This document shows, piece after piece, positions 54,545 to 63,320 of a DNA stretch of 64,000 bases (position 1 is its first letter; every line of letters starts with the position of its first letter). The stretch is from Erythrobacter sp. BLCC-B19 (GTDB lineage Bacteria; Pseudomonadota; Alphaproteobacteria; Sphingomonadales; Sphingomonadaceae). The position numbers were made by a program, and so were the translations under genes. The notes under the pieces are model-generated. The model was given only the letters and a program-made list of their open reading frames with translations. It was not told where the DNA came from and made no database searches. The DNA is taken from NCBI RefSeq assembly GCF_028621955.1, contig NZ_CP117516.1, positions 1,138,001 through 1,202,000 on the forward strand, given 5' to 3'.

Positions 54545-56092
54545 ATGTCGATGCACCCGATCGCCTATGCCGCGACCCGGCCCGACCACCCCGCCGTCAT
54601 CATGACCGGATCGGGCAAGCAGATCACCTATGGCGAAATGGACGCGGAATCGAACCGCTTTGCCCACCTGCTGCGCGCGCACGGGATCGGCGCGGGCGAT
54701 GCCTTTGCGGTGCTGCTGGAAAACCGGATCGAATACTTCACCCTGATCTGGGGCTCGCAGCGCGCGGGCACGATGCTGGTGCCCATCTCAAGCCGCCTGA
54801 CCGCGCCCGAGGCGGCCTACATCATCCGCGACGCGCAGGCGAAGCTGCTGATCACCAGCGGCTATTTCAGCGGCATTCTCGGCGACATCCGCGCCGAGTG
54901 CCCCGGCCTTGCCGTGCTGGTGATGGATTCGGGCGATGCAGAGGATTTCGCGGCTTCGCTGGCGGCCCAGCCTGCCACGCCGATCCCCGACCAGAGCGCC
55001 GGTCTGCTGATGCTCTATTCCTCCGGCACCACCGGCCGGCCCAAGGGTATCCGCCCCGCGCCGCCCGAAGACCCCGATCCCGCTGCGCCCGTCCCGCTGC
55101 TGGGCCTTGCGACGATGGGCATGGGGATGCCGGCCGATGGCAGCATGGTCTATCTCTCCCCCGCCCCGCTCTACCACGCCGCGCCGATCGGCTGGTGTTC
55201 GGTCGTGCACCGGCTGGGCGGCACGGTGGTGATGATGGAGAAGTTCGATCCCGAAGAGGCGCTGAAGGCGATCGAGACCTACAAGGTCACCGACAGCCAG
55301 TGGGTGCCGACCCACTTCGTGCGCTTCCTGCGGCTCGACCCCGCGGTGCGCACGAAATACGACCTCTCAAGCCACCAGCGCGCGATCCACGCCGCCGCGC
55401 CCTGCCCGGTGCCGATCAAGCGCGAGATGATCGACTGGTGGGGGCCGATCGTGAACGAATACTACGCCGGCTCCGAGATGATCGGGATGACGCTGGTGAA
55501 GTCGGAACACTGGCTGATGAAGCCCGGCACGGTCGGGGTCGCGGTGCATGGCAAGGTTCATGTCTGCGGGCCCGACGGCGAAGAACTGGGGCCGGATGAG
55601 GACGGGCTGATCTTCTTCGAGAACGTCAACCTGCCGACCTACCACAATGATCCCGACAAGACCCGCGAGGCGATGCATCCCAAGGGCTGGATGACGCTGG
55701 GCGACATCGGCCATTTGGACAAGGACGGCTTCCTGTTCCTGACCGACCGCAAGAGCCACATGATCATCAGCGGCGGGGTCAACATCTACCCGCAGGAAAT
55801 CGAGAACCTGCTCGTCACCCACCCCAAGGTGATGGACGCCGCCGTGATCGGCGCCCCCTGCCCTGACCTTGGCGAAAAGGTCGTCGCGGTGGTGCAGCCG
55901 CGCGACATGGCGCAGGCCGGGGCGGCGCTGGAGGCGGAGCTGCGCGAATTCCTGAGCGGCAGCCTCTCCAAGATCAAGATGCCCAAGCTGTTCGACTTCC
56001 GCGCCGACTTGCCGCGCGAGGCCAACGGCAAGCTCTACAAGCGCGAGCTGCGCGATGAGTATGCGGCCAAGGCCAAGGAAGCCGCGGCATGA
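54545..56092 (+). CDS. AMP-dependent acyl-CoA synthetase
   Basis: The 515-residue enzyme is of the ANL superfamily: LLMLYSSGTTGRPKGIRPAP is the AMP-binding P-loop motif, YAGSEMIGMT and MTLGDIGHLDKDGFLFLTDRKSHMI include the hinge and A8 regions, and LPREANGKLYKR has the catalytic lysine. It activates a fatty or other carboxylic acid to acyl-CoA. The ATG at 54545 has GGGAGAGAG upstream. It overlaps the P450 gene by four bases, so the two act together, probably on a hydroxylated or terpenoid/steroid-like acid; the substrate is not known. Confidence 0.93.
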   Translation: MSMHPIAYAATRPDHPAVIMTGSGKQITYGEMDAESNRFAHLLRAHGIGAGDAFAVLLENRIEYFTLIWGSQRAGTMLVPISSRLTAPEAAYIIRDAQAKLLITSGYFSGILGDIRAECPGLAVLVMDSGDAEDFAASLAAQPATPIPDQSAGLLMLYSSGTTGRPKGIRPAPPEDPDPAAPVPLLGLATMGMGMPADGSMVYLSPAPLYHAAPIGWCSVVHRLGGTVVMMEKFDPEEALKAIETYKVTDSQWVPTHFVRFLRLDPAVRTKYDLSSHQRAIHAAAPCPVPIKREMIDWWGPIVNEYYAGSEMIGMTLVKSEHWLMKPGTVGVAVHGKVHVCGPDGEELGPDEDGLIFFENVNLPTYHNDPDKTREAMHPKGWMTLGDIGHLDKDGFLFLTDRKSHMIISGGVNIYPQEIENLLVTHPKVMDAAVIGAPCPDLGEKVVAVVQPRDMAQAGAALEAELREFLSGSLSKIKMPKLFDFRADLPREANGKLYKRELRDEYAAKAKEAAA

Positions 56093-57378
56093 GTGAGGCT
56101 GTCCTTTCGGGCGACCTCGCCCGCGCGGTGATCGACCCGCACGGCTATGCGCAATGGGACGGGCTGCTCGACACCTTCGACCACATCCGTGCGACCACCC
56201 CGGTGGCAAAGGTGCAGCCCGACACGCCGGGGCTGTTCGATCCCTTCTGGCTCGTCACCCGCTATGACGATGTGATGCGCATTTCGAAGGACAACACCGC
56301 TTTCCTCAACAACCCGAGGCCCGTGGTGTTCAGCTTCAACCAGGCGATCGAATTCAGCCGCGCGGCGACGGGTTCGAATATGCTGGTCGATTCGCTGGTG
56401 GTGTTCGACGCGCCGGTGCATCCCAAATACCGCAAGCTGACCCAGGAATGGTTCATGCCGCGCAACCTCGCCAAGCTTGAGGGCGAGCTGCGCGCGCTGG
56501 CGGCCCGCACCGTCGAGAACATGATCGCTTCCGGCCCGGAGGTGGACTTCGTCAAGCTCGTCTCCGGCCCCTATCCCTTGCGTGTGGTGATGCAGATCCT
56601 CGGCGTGCCGCCCGAGGATGAATTCCGGATGCAGATGCTCACCCAGCAGCTGTTCGGCGGGCAGGACAAGGACTTGTCGGGCACCGGGATGGATCAGATG
56701 ACCCCCGAACAGGTCGTCCAGATCGTCGCAGGCGCCGTGAAGACCTTCGAGGACTACTTCGCCGCGCTCGCCGAAGATCGCAGGAAGAACCCGACCGACG
56801 ATGTGGCAAGCGTCATCGCCAATGCGCTGGTCGACGGCCAGCCGCTCCCGCCGCGCGACATGGCGGGCTATTACATCATCGTCGCCACCGCCGGGCACGA
56901 CACCACCTCGGCCAGCACCGCAGGCGCGATGCAGGCGCTGGCGAACGATCCCGAACAATACGCGCGCGTGCGCGCCGATCGCTCGCTGCTCCCCGGCATC
57001 GTCGAGGAAGCGATCCGCTGGACCAGCCCGGTGCAGCACTTCATGCGCACCGCAGCCGAAGATTGCGAGCTGGGCGGGCAGCAGATCAAGGCGGGCGACT
57101 GGCTGATGATCAACTATGTCGCGGCCAATCACGATCCTGCGCAGTTCCCCGACCCGCGCCGGTTCGATGCGGCCCGTTCGCCCAACCGGCATCTTGCCTT
57201 CGGCGCAGGCGCGCACCAGTGCCTCGGCCTGCATCTGGCGCGGCTGGAGATGAAGATCCTGTTCGAGGCGATCCTCGATCGGGTCGCGGCGGTCGAACCG
57301 GCAGGCGCCGCAGCGCGGGCCAGCAGCACCTTTGTGGGCGGCCTCAAGACCCTGCCGCTGAAGGTGACGCCGGCCTGA
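56089..57378 (+). CDS. cytochrome P450
   Basis: The 429-residue soluble P450 has the I-helix AGHDTTSAS, the E-x-x-R motif EEAIRW and the heme-binding loop HLAFGAGAHQCLGLHLAR. It differs clearly from the CYP153-like enzyme at 28469. Coupling to an acyl-CoA synthetase by an ATGA overlap suggests oxidation of the same substrate before or after CoA activation, as in degradation of terpenoids, steroids or branched acids. A hairpin follows its stop. Confidence 0.93.
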   Translation: MSEAVLSGDLARAVIDPHGYAQWDGLLDTFDHIRATTPVAKVQPDTPGLFDPFWLVTRYDDVMRISKDNTAFLNNPRPVVFSFNQAIEFSRAATGSNMLVDSLVVFDAPVHPKYRKLTQEWFMPRNLAKLEGELRALAARTVENMIASGPEVDFVKLVSGPYPLRVVMQILGVPPEDEFRMQMLTQQLFGGQDKDLSGTGMDQMTPEQVVQIVAGAVKTFEDYFAALAEDRRKNPTDDVASVIANALVDGQPLPPRDMAGYYIIVATAGHDTTSASTAGAMQALANDPEQYARVRADRSLLPGIVEEAIRWTSPVQHFMRTAAEDCELGGQQIKAGDWLMINYVAANHDPAQFPDPRRFDAARSPNRHLAFGAGAHQCLGLHLARLEMKILFEAILDRVAAVEPAGAAARASSTFVGGLKTLPLKVTPA

Positions 57379-57405
57379 AAATCGGCATCGGCCTGTCCGA
57401 TTTTC
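57377..57405 (+). terminator. intrinsic terminator candidate after the P450
   Basis: A 9-bp stem GAAAATCGG and CCGATTTTC with an 11-base loop begins at the P450 stop. The T-rich downstream arm provides a short U-run. It probably separates the synthetase/P450 unit from yqiJK. Confidence 0.6.
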
Positions 57406-57442
57406 CTGTTACCCCCTCGCGGTTTGTCCTAGTTTTACCGCC

Positions 57443-57487
57443 ATGGGATACGAAGTCCGCCTCGACTGGGCGGGGGCAGCGGCATGA
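57443..57487 (+). CDS. short upstream ORF before yqiJ-like gene
   Basis: A 14-codon frame (MGYEVRLDWAGAAA) ends in TGA that overlaps the yqiJ-like ATG at 57484 (ATGA). The yqiJ ribosome binding site GGGGG lies inside it. This arrangement would allow translational coupling. Its short length makes it uncertain. Confidence 0.3.
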   Translation: MGYEVRLDWAGAAA

Positions 57488-58113
57488 GCCTGCTTGAACC
57501 GCACAACCTGCCGTTCGTGATCGCGCTCGCGATGCTGGCGGTGATCGCGCTGGTGCAGGTCACGGGCGCGGCCGATCTGCTGGACGGCGCGGGCGATGCC
57601 GATGCCGCCGATGGGCTTGAACTTGGCGGGCTGGGCGATGCGCTGACCGCCTTGCTCGGGCTTGGCCGGGTGCCGCTGCTGATCTGGCTCGCCAGCCTGC
57701 TGCTGATGTTCGGCAGCCTCGGCCTGATCGGGCAGGCCTGGATTGCCGACCTCCTCGGCGCGCCGCTTTCGGCCGGATGGGCGATGCTGGCGGCGGGTGG
57801 CGCAGCGCTGCCGCTCAACAGCCTTGCCATGCGTCCGCTGGGCGCGGTGATCCCCAAGGACGAGACCACCGCGATCGATCTCGACGATCTGGTGCGGCGC
57901 GATGCCGAAATCCAGATCGGCACGGCGCGCACCGGCTCCCCGGCCCGCGCCAAGGTGATCGACATTCACGGGCAGGCCCATTTCGTCATGGTCGAACCCC
58001 ATGACGCTGCAACCGAATTGCGGACGGGTGACACCGTCCTGCTGGTGCGCCGCGAAGGCCAGACCTTCTTTGGCGTGCTCTATGAAAGCCCGTTGCTCGG
58101 GCTGGACCGTTAA
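57484..58113 (+). CDS. YqiJ-family membrane protein with OB-fold domain
   Basis: The 209-residue protein has three membrane helices (about 9-27, 55-80 and 95-115) and a C-terminal OB-fold-like domain (about 130-205) with ARTGSPARAKVIDIHGQAHF and LRTGDTVLLVRREG. This matches the YqiJ/NfeD-like partners of flotillins, which are encoded next to a flotillin homologue, as here 12 bases downstream. It likely helps a membrane-scaffold complex. Confidence 0.85.
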   Translation: MSLLEPHNLPFVIALAMLAVIALVQVTGAADLLDGAGDADAADGLELGGLGDALTALLGLGRVPLLIWLASLLLMFGSLGLIGQAWIADLLGAPLSAGWAMLAAGGAALPLNSLAMRPLGAVIPKDETTAIDLDDLVRRDAEIQIGTARTGSPARAKVIDIHGQAHFVMVEPHDAATELRTGDTVLLVRREGQTFFGVLYESPLLGLDR

Positions 58114-58125
58114 AGGGGAACGCAA

Positions 58126-59931
58126 ATGTCTTTGACCACCACCACCACCGGTGACGTCGTCGCAACCGGCGATCTGGCCACCTCGACCGGAGACCTCATC
58201 ACCTATGGCGTGGTCGGCGTCAGCGCCGTGCTGTTCGTGGTGGTGTTCTTCGCCTTCCTCGTCCGGCTCTACCGCCGCGCGACCAAGGAAACCGCCTTCG
58301 TGCGCACCGGCCTTGGCGGGGAGAAGGTGGTGATGAACGGCGGCGCGCTGGTCTTCCCGGTGTTCCACGAGGCGATGCCGGTCAACATGAACACCCTGGT
58401 GCTGCCGGTGGTGCGCCGCGATACCGAGGCGCTGATCACGCTCGACCGGCTGCGGATCGACGTGAAGGCCGAATTCTACGTCCGCGTGCGTCCCGATGCG
58501 GCGGCCATCGCGATGGCGGCGCAGACCTTGGGCCAGCGCACGATGCAGCCCGATCTGCTCAAGGATCTGGTCGAAGGCAAGTTCGTCGACGCGCTGCGTT
58601 CGGTCGCGGCCGGCATGACGATGAACGAGCTGCACGAACAGCGCGCCGATTTCGTGCAGAAGGTGCAGCAGGTCTCGTCCAACGACCTCGCGATGAACGG
58701 GCTGGAGCTGGAGTCGGTCTCGCTCACCGGGCTCGACCAGACCAGCATCGAACACTTCAACGCCAACAACGCCTTCGACGCCGAGGGTCTGACCAAGCTG
58801 ACCGAACAGATCGAGGCGCGCAAGAAGCTGCGCAACGACATCGAGCAGGACACCCGCGTCCAGATCGAGACCAAGAACCTCGAAGCCAGCAAGCGCAGCT
58901 TCGAAATCAGCCGCGACCAGGAATATGCGCGGCTCGAACAGGAGCGCGAGGTCGAAGTGCGCCGCGCCGCCCAGTCGGCGGAGATCGCGCGCGAGCAGGC
59001 CGAGCGCAACCGCGAGGCCGAAGCCGCCCGGATCGAGGCGAAGAAGCAGGTCGATGCCCAGCAGATCGAGGCCGACCGGCTGGTCGAGGAGGCGCGCATC
59101 ATCCAGCAGCGCGCGCTCGAAATCGCCCGGCAGGAACAGCAGATCGCGGTGCAGAACAAGAGCCGCGAGGAAAGTCAGGCGAAGGCCCAGGCCGATGAAG
59201 CCCGCGCCAAGGCGGTCGAGGCCGAGGAACGCGTCGCCACCGCGCGCGAAAGCGAAATCGCCGAGCGCCAGAAGAAGATCGAGCTGATCGAAGCGGCCAA
59301 GCAGGCCGAACGCGACGCCATCGGGGTCAAGGTGCAGGCCGAGGCCGAAAAGGACGCTGCCGCCAACCGCGCGCAGGCGCTCAAGCTTGAAGCATCAGGC
59401 GAAGCGGAGGCCGAAAAGCTGCGGGCGGAAGCCGCCGCGGTGCGCTTCGAAGTCGAAGCCGCGGGCCAGCGCGCGATCAACGAGGCGGCCAACATCCTCT
59501 CAAGCGACCAGATCAGCCTCCAGACCAAGCTGGCGCTGCTCAAGGTGCTGCCCGAGGTCATCCGCGAGAGCGCCAAGCCGATGGAAGCGATCGATTCGAT
59601 CAAAATCGTGCAGGTCGATGGCCTTACCAATGGCGGGCGGGCGGCCAATGATGGCGGCGCGGGCGGCGGTTTGGGCGGCGGGTCAGGCTCGGGCAACCTC
59701 GCCAGCGATGCGGTCGCAGCAGCGCTCGCCTACCGCGCGCAGGCACCGGTGCTCGACGGGCTGATGAAGGAACTGGGGCTCGACGGATCGTCGCTGTCCG
59801 GGCTGGTCAAGGGTGCAGCGGAGGCTGAGGCAGAACCGGCTCCGCCTGCCCCGGCCAAGCCCGCCAAGCCCAAGGCCATCGCGCGCGACAATGACGCAGG
59901 CGATGCGCCCACCGGCGAAGCGGCGGAGTAA
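58126..59931 (+). CDS. flotillin-like SPFH domain protein (YqiK type)
   Basis: The 601-residue protein has one N-terminal membrane helix (about 28-48, VVGVSAVLFVVVFFAFLVRL) and an SPFH/flotillin domain to about 240 (GGEKVVMNGGALVFPVFHEA, VRVRPDAAAIAMAAQT). A long coiled-coil follows, rich in Glu, Ala, Arg and Gln (about 240-440), and then a Gly-rich segment and Pro/Lys tail. Flotillins form large membrane platforms. The preceding gene encodes the paired YqiJ-like protein, supporting a yqiJK unit. A GC hairpin follows. Confidence 0.92.
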   Translation: MSLTTTTTGDVVATGDLATSTGDLITYGVVGVSAVLFVVVFFAFLVRLYRRATKETAFVRTGLGGEKVVMNGGALVFPVFHEAMPVNMNTLVLPVVRRDTEALITLDRLRIDVKAEFYVRVRPDAAAIAMAAQTLGQRTMQPDLLKDLVEGKFVDALRSVAAGMTMNELHEQRADFVQKVQQVSSNDLAMNGLELESVSLTGLDQTSIEHFNANNAFDAEGLTKLTEQIEARKKLRNDIEQDTRVQIETKNLEASKRSFEISRDQEYARLEQEREVEVRRAAQSAEIAREQAERNREAEAARIEAKKQVDAQQIEADRLVEEARIIQQRALEIARQEQQIAVQNKSREESQAKAQADEARAKAVEAEERVATARESEIAERQKKIELIEAAKQAERDAIGVKVQAEAEKDAAANRAQALKLEASGEAEAEKLRAEAAAVRFEVEAAGQRAINEAANILSSDQISLQTKLALLKVLPEVIRESAKPMEAIDSIKIVQVDGLTNGGRAANDGGAGGGLGGGSGSGNLASDAVAAALAYRAQAPVLDGLMKELGLDGSSLSGLVKGAAEAEAEPAPPAPAKPAKPKAIARDNDAGDAPTGEAAE

Positions 59932-59943
59932 CGCAAGGGTCGG

Positions 59944-59962
59944 GGGGCGGTGGTGCCGCCCC
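59944..59962. terminator. bidirectional GC hairpin between flotillin and galU genes
   Basis: A perfect 7-bp stem GGGGCGG, loop TGGTG, CCGCCCC lies between the two convergent stops. With no long T-run on either side it is a moderate terminator candidate for both genes. Confidence 0.5.
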
Positions 59963-59969
59963 TCAGCCG

Positions 59970-60848
59970 CTACTTGAGCAAATCCAGCGCAATCGCGCGC
60001 ACTTCGGCGCCCATGTCCGGGCGGGACAGCGCGATCGCCAGCGTCGCTTCGACAAAGCCGACCTTGCTGCCGCAGTCATAGCGTGCGCCATCGAAAGTGA
60101 CCGCGTGGAACGGCTGCTGGCCGATCATCTTGGCCATCGCGTCGGTCAGCTGAATCTCGCCGCCTGCGCCCTTGCCCTGGTTTTCCAGCACCCGCATCAC
60201 CTCGGGCTGCAAGATGTAGCGGCCCGAGACGATCTTGTTCGAAGGCGCTTCGGCGACCGGGGGCTTTTCCACCAGCCCCTTCACCTCGGTCAACGCGCCG
60301 TTGGACGCGCCGGGGTCGATCACGCCATAGGACGAGACCTGCTCCATCGGCACTTCGAGCACCGAGATCAGGTTTCCGCCGACCTGATTATAGGCCTCGA
60401 CCATCTGCTTCATGCAGCCGCTGCCGCCTTCGCGGGCGACCATCAGCTCGTCCGGCAGGAAGATCGCGAAAGGCTCGTCGCCCACGATGGCACGGGCGCA
60501 CCAGATCGCATGGCCGAGGCCGAGCGGCACCTGCTGGCGCACCGCGATCACATCGCCGGGCGTGGCGCGCGCGCAATCGAGCACCGACAGGTCCTTGCCG
60601 CGTTCGGACATGGTCTTTTCAAGCTCGAAGGCGATGTCGAAATGCTCGACGATGCCGGTCTTGCCGCGCCCGGTGACGAAGATCATCTGCTCGATCCCCG
60701 CCTCGCGCGCTTCGTCCACGGCGTACTGGATCAGCGGACGGTCAACCACCGGCAGCAGTTCCTTGGGCACAACCTTGGTCGCGGGGAGGAAGCGAGTGCC
60801 GAGGCCGGCAACGGGAAAAACGGCTTTACGGATCGGCTTGGGGGACAT
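59970..60848 (-). CDS. galU: UTP-glucose-1-phosphate uridylyltransferase
   Basis: The 292-residue enzyme makes UDP-glucose from UTP and glucose 1-phosphate for polysaccharides and glycolipids. It shows KAVFPVAGLGTRFLPATKVVPK at the N-terminus (nucleotide binding), DRPLIQYAVDEAREAGIEQ, FAIFLPDELM and the later YDCGSKVGFVEA. The ATG at 60848 is preceded by AAGGCG five bases upstream; longer upstream starts are not supported. It is divergent from murA. Confidence 0.97.
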   Translation of the reverse strand: MSPKPIRKAVFPVAGLGTRFLPATKVVPKELLPVVDRPLIQYAVDEAREAGIEQMIFVTGRGKTGIVEHFDIAFELEKTMSERGKDLSVLDCARATPGDVIAVRQQVPLGLGHAIWCARAIVGDEPFAIFLPDELMVAREGGSGCMKQMVEAYNQVGGNLISVLEVPMEQVSSYGVIDPGASNGALTEVKGLVEKPPVAEAPSNKIVSGRYILQPEVMRVLENQGKGAGGEIQLTDAMAKMIGQQPFHAVTFDGARYDCGSKVGFVEATLAIALSRPDMGAEVRAIALDLLK

Positions 60849-60994
60849 TTTACGCCTTCGCTTGATCAAATCAGAACATCGACCGCCCGCGTTTTTCTTT
60901 GTGCCGTGCCGCGCCGCGCGAGGAAGGTCAATCACCCATCCACACCCAGCCTGAGCGATTTGCACGAATTGCGCTTTTCGCTAAGGCAGGAGCC

Positions 60995-62275
60995 ATGGAC
61001 AAACTCATCATCCGCGGCGGCAACCGCCTTTCCGGCTCGATCCCCATTTCCGGCGCCAAAAACGCCGCGCTCACGCTCATTCCGTGCGCGCTGCTGACCG
61101 AAGAGCCGCTGACGCTGCGCAACCTGCCGCGCCTTGCTGACATCGACGGGTTCCAGCACCTGATGAACCAGTTCGGTGTCACTACCGTGATACAGGGGAC
61201 CCGGCCCGAAGATTTCGGCCGGGTGATGAGCCTTGAGGCGACCCGCATCACCTCCAACGTCGCGCCCTATGATCTGGTGCGCAAGATGCGCGCCTCGATC
61301 CTGGTGCTGGGGCCGATGCTGGCGAGGAGCGGCGAGGCGACCGTCTCGATGCCCGGCGGCTGCGCGATCGGCAACCGTCCGATCGACCTCCACCTCAAGG
61401 CTCTGGAAGCCTTCGGGGCCAAGATCGAGCTGGCGGCCGGCTATGTGAAGGCGATGCAGCCCGATGGCGGGATGCCGGGGGGCGATTTCGACTTCCCGGT
61501 GGTGAGCGTCGGCGCGACCGAGAATGCGCTGATGGCCGCCGTGCTGGCGAACGGCACCAGCCGCTTGTTCAACGCTGCGCGCGAGCCGGAGATCGTCGAC
61601 CTGTGCAATATGCTCGTCGCGATGGGCGCGGAGATCGAGGGGATCGGCACCTCCAACCTCACGATCCACGGCGTCAAGCGCCTCCACGGCGCGACCTACC
61701 GCGTGATGCCCGACCGGATCGAGGCCGGCTCCTATGCCTGCGCTGCGGCGATCACCGGGGGCGAAGTGCGGCTTGAGGGCGCGCGCGCGGACGAGATGAT
61801 GGCGACCATCCATGCCCTGCAAGCCATCGGCTGCGACGTGTCGTGGGACGCCAAGAGCGTCACTGTCGGCGCGAGCGGCCCCTTGAAGGCGACCAACCTC
61901 ACCACCGCGCCCTATCCGGGGCTTGCCACCGATATGCAGGCCCAGCTGATGGCGCTGCTGTGCAAGGCCGAAGGCGCGAGCGTGCTGAAGGAAACGATCT
62001 TCGAAAACCGCTTCATGCACGTGCCCGAACTGGCGCGCATGGGCGCCGACATCACCACCGAGGGCCGCACCGCGATCGTCAAGGGTGTCGACCGCCTGAC
62101 CGGCGCGGAAGTCATGGCGACTGACCTGCGCGCCTCGATGAGCCTCGTGATCGCCGCCCTCGCCGCCGAAGGCGAGACGACGGTGCGCCGCCTCTACCAC
62201 CTCGACCGCGGCTATGAGCGGCTGGAGGAGAAGCTTCAGCTGGTGGGCGCCGATATCGAGCGAGTGGACGACTGA
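60995..62275 (+). CDS. murA: UDP-N-acetylglucosamine 1-carboxyvinyltransferase
   Basis: The 426-residue enzyme begins peptidoglycan synthesis by adding enolpyruvate to UDP-GlcNAc. It has [38 protein letters not shown] with the active-site cysteine in PGGCAIG (the fosfomycin target), and [15 protein letters not shown]. The ATG at 60995 has AGGAG upstream. The stop is followed by a palindromic repeat. Confidence 0.98.
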   Translation: MDKLIIRGGNRLSGSIPISGAKNAALTLIPCALLTEEPLTLRNLPRLADIDGFQHLMNQFGVTTVIQGTRPEDFGRVMSLEATRITSNVAPYDLVRKMRASILVLGPMLARSGEATVSMPGGCAIGNRPIDLHLKALEAFGAKIELAAGYVKAMQPDGGMPGGDFDFPVVSVGATENALMAAVLANGTSRLFNAAREPEIVDLCNMLVAMGAEIEGIGTSNLTIHGVKRLHGATYRVMPDRIEAGSYACAAAITGGEVRLEGARADEMMATIHALQAIGCDVSWDAKSVTVGASGPLKATNLTTAPYPGLATDMQAQLMALLCKAEGASVLKETIFENRFMHVPELARMGADITTEGRTAIVKGVDRLTGAEVMATDLRASMSLVIAALAAEGETTVRRLYHLDRGYERLEEKLQLVGADIERVDD

Positions 62276-62285
62276 GGCCCATACC

Positions 62286-62380
62286 TCGTCATTGCGAGCG
62301 CAGCGAAGCAATCCATGGCCTGAGCTTGCCGCAGACGGTCGGTCCATGGGTTGCCGCGGCCTTCGGCCTCGCAATGACGA
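62286..62380. repeat. large intergenic palindromic repeat (REP-like)
   Basis: TCGTCATTGCGAG (62286-62298) pairs perfectly with CTCGCAATGACGA (62368-62380), and an inner pair CAATCCATGG/CCATGGGTTG extends the fold. This CATTGCGAGC...GCAATGACG structure is a common intergenic element in many bacteria and can act as a terminator or mRNA-stabilising fold after murA. It is unlike the four elements with the GTCCTCGG tail. Confidence 0.75.
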
Positions 62381-62383
62381 CGG

Positions 62384-62611
62384 TCAGGCGTTCACCACCA
62401 GCCACACCCGGATCGCGCTGGCGAGGCCGGGAGGCGTGGGCGATTTGATCCGCTCGGCATCGATGCGGGCGACGAGGGCGGCGACCGCCAGCCCCTCGCG
62501 TGCGGCGGCGGCCTTCAGCATTGCCCAGAACAGCGGTTCCAGGCTGATCGAGGTCTGGTGGCCTGCGATGCTCAGCGAGCGCTTGACCGGTGGGTGATAA
62601 GGCGACGTCAT
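62384..62611 (-). CDS. ribbon-helix-helix domain protein
   Basis: The 75-residue protein resembles the RHH_4 family: HPPVKRSLSIAGHQTSISLE forms the strand and EPLFWAMLKAAAAREGLAVA the first helix, followed by LVARIDAERIK. Such small proteins bind DNA as dimers and may be transcriptional regulators or antitoxins, but no toxin is adjacent. Convergent with murA. Confidence 0.75.
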   Translation of the reverse strand: MTSPYHPPVKRSLSIAGHQTSISLEPLFWAMLKAAAAREGLAVAALVARIDAERIKSPTPPGLASAIRVWLVVNA

Positions 62612-62628
62612 CCGTGCCCCATTACCAC

Positions 62629-63141
62629 TTAAGCCGCTTCGAAGTCGTCCACATATTCGGGGAGGAACACCGGCTCGCGCTCGGACCAGCCGGGCGCGGT
62701 GGCGGCGGCTTCGCTCAAGCTTTGCAGCAGCAGCTTGCGGCGCTGCGGGGCGATGCTCGGCAGGGCGCTGGCAGCGCAGAAGGCGGCGGGCAGGTACGGC
62801 CGCACCCGCGCGCCAAGCAGGCGTTCATAGAGGAAGCGGAAGGCCGAGAAGCTCGCCAGCCGTTCCTGCTCCAGATCGAAAGCCGCAAGGCGCACCAGCT
62901 TGCCGAGGAAGCGTTCGACCTCGAAGGGGGTGCCCTCTTCGGGGATCAGCCCGCGCAAGGCTTTCAAATCCTGATAGGCAACATATTGCTGGCGGATCGC
63001 GGTATTCTCGTGCTCGGAGCGGCCCCAGCGCCGGAAGGCGTCGGTGCGGGCAAGGCCGATGTCGAGGCTGCGCTTGATGTAACGCTGCTCGGCAGGGGCG
63101 AACCCGGCGAATTCCCGCATTTCGGCGATCGGCATCATCAT
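62629..63141 (-). CDS. hypothetical protein, mostly helical
   Basis: The 170-residue cytoplasmic protein starts MMMPIAEMREFAGFAP with AAGGAG seven bases upstream of the ATG. It contains RSLDIGLARTDAFRRWGRSEHE and RLASFSAFRFLYERLLGARV and is largely alpha-helical, without membrane segments. I do not recognise a family. It lies just before an RHH protein and after a dispersed repeat. Confidence 0.65.
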   Translation of the reverse strand: MMMPIAEMREFAGFAPAEQRYIKRSLDIGLARTDAFRRWGRSEHENTAIRQQYVAYQDLKALRGLIPEEGTPFEVERFLGKLVRLAAFDLEQERLASFSAFRFLYERLLGARVRPYLPAAFCAASALPSIAPQRRKLLLQSLSEAAATAPGWSEREPVFLPEYVDDFEAA

Positions 63142-63211
63142 GGCGCGTCTCCTTCGGACGGGGAGAACGTCGCACGCCATGGTTAATTAAGCGTTAGGTA
63201 GAGTCTTTGTT

Positions 63212-63296
63212 GTCCGCAGCCCATCCGGGCTGCGAAATCCTCGCGCCCTTTGGGCGCTGCGGGCGGCCGGTCGGCCTTGCGGCTGCTGCGCAGCCG
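63212..63296 (+). repeat. dispersed intergenic repeat copy 4
   Basis: A perfect 8-bp hairpin CGCAGCCC, loop ATCC, GGGCTGCG (63215-63234) is followed by AAATCCTCGCGCCC, GGGCGCTGCGGGCGG and CCGGTCGGCCTTGCGGC. The last part is nearly identical to copy 3 at 24957-25045, while the hairpin sequence is different. On the minus strand it lies 25 bases after the thiG stop and may terminate it. Confidence 0.65.
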
Positions 63297-63320
63297 TTTC
63301 ACCGTCACACGCTGGGTTGG

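Noticed and set aside
62384..63141. RHH protein plus neighbouring unknown gene as a toxin-antitoxin pair
   Set aside because: The neighbour is 170 residues with no toxin motif, the order and spacing are not typical, and the RHH type is common in non-TA contexts.
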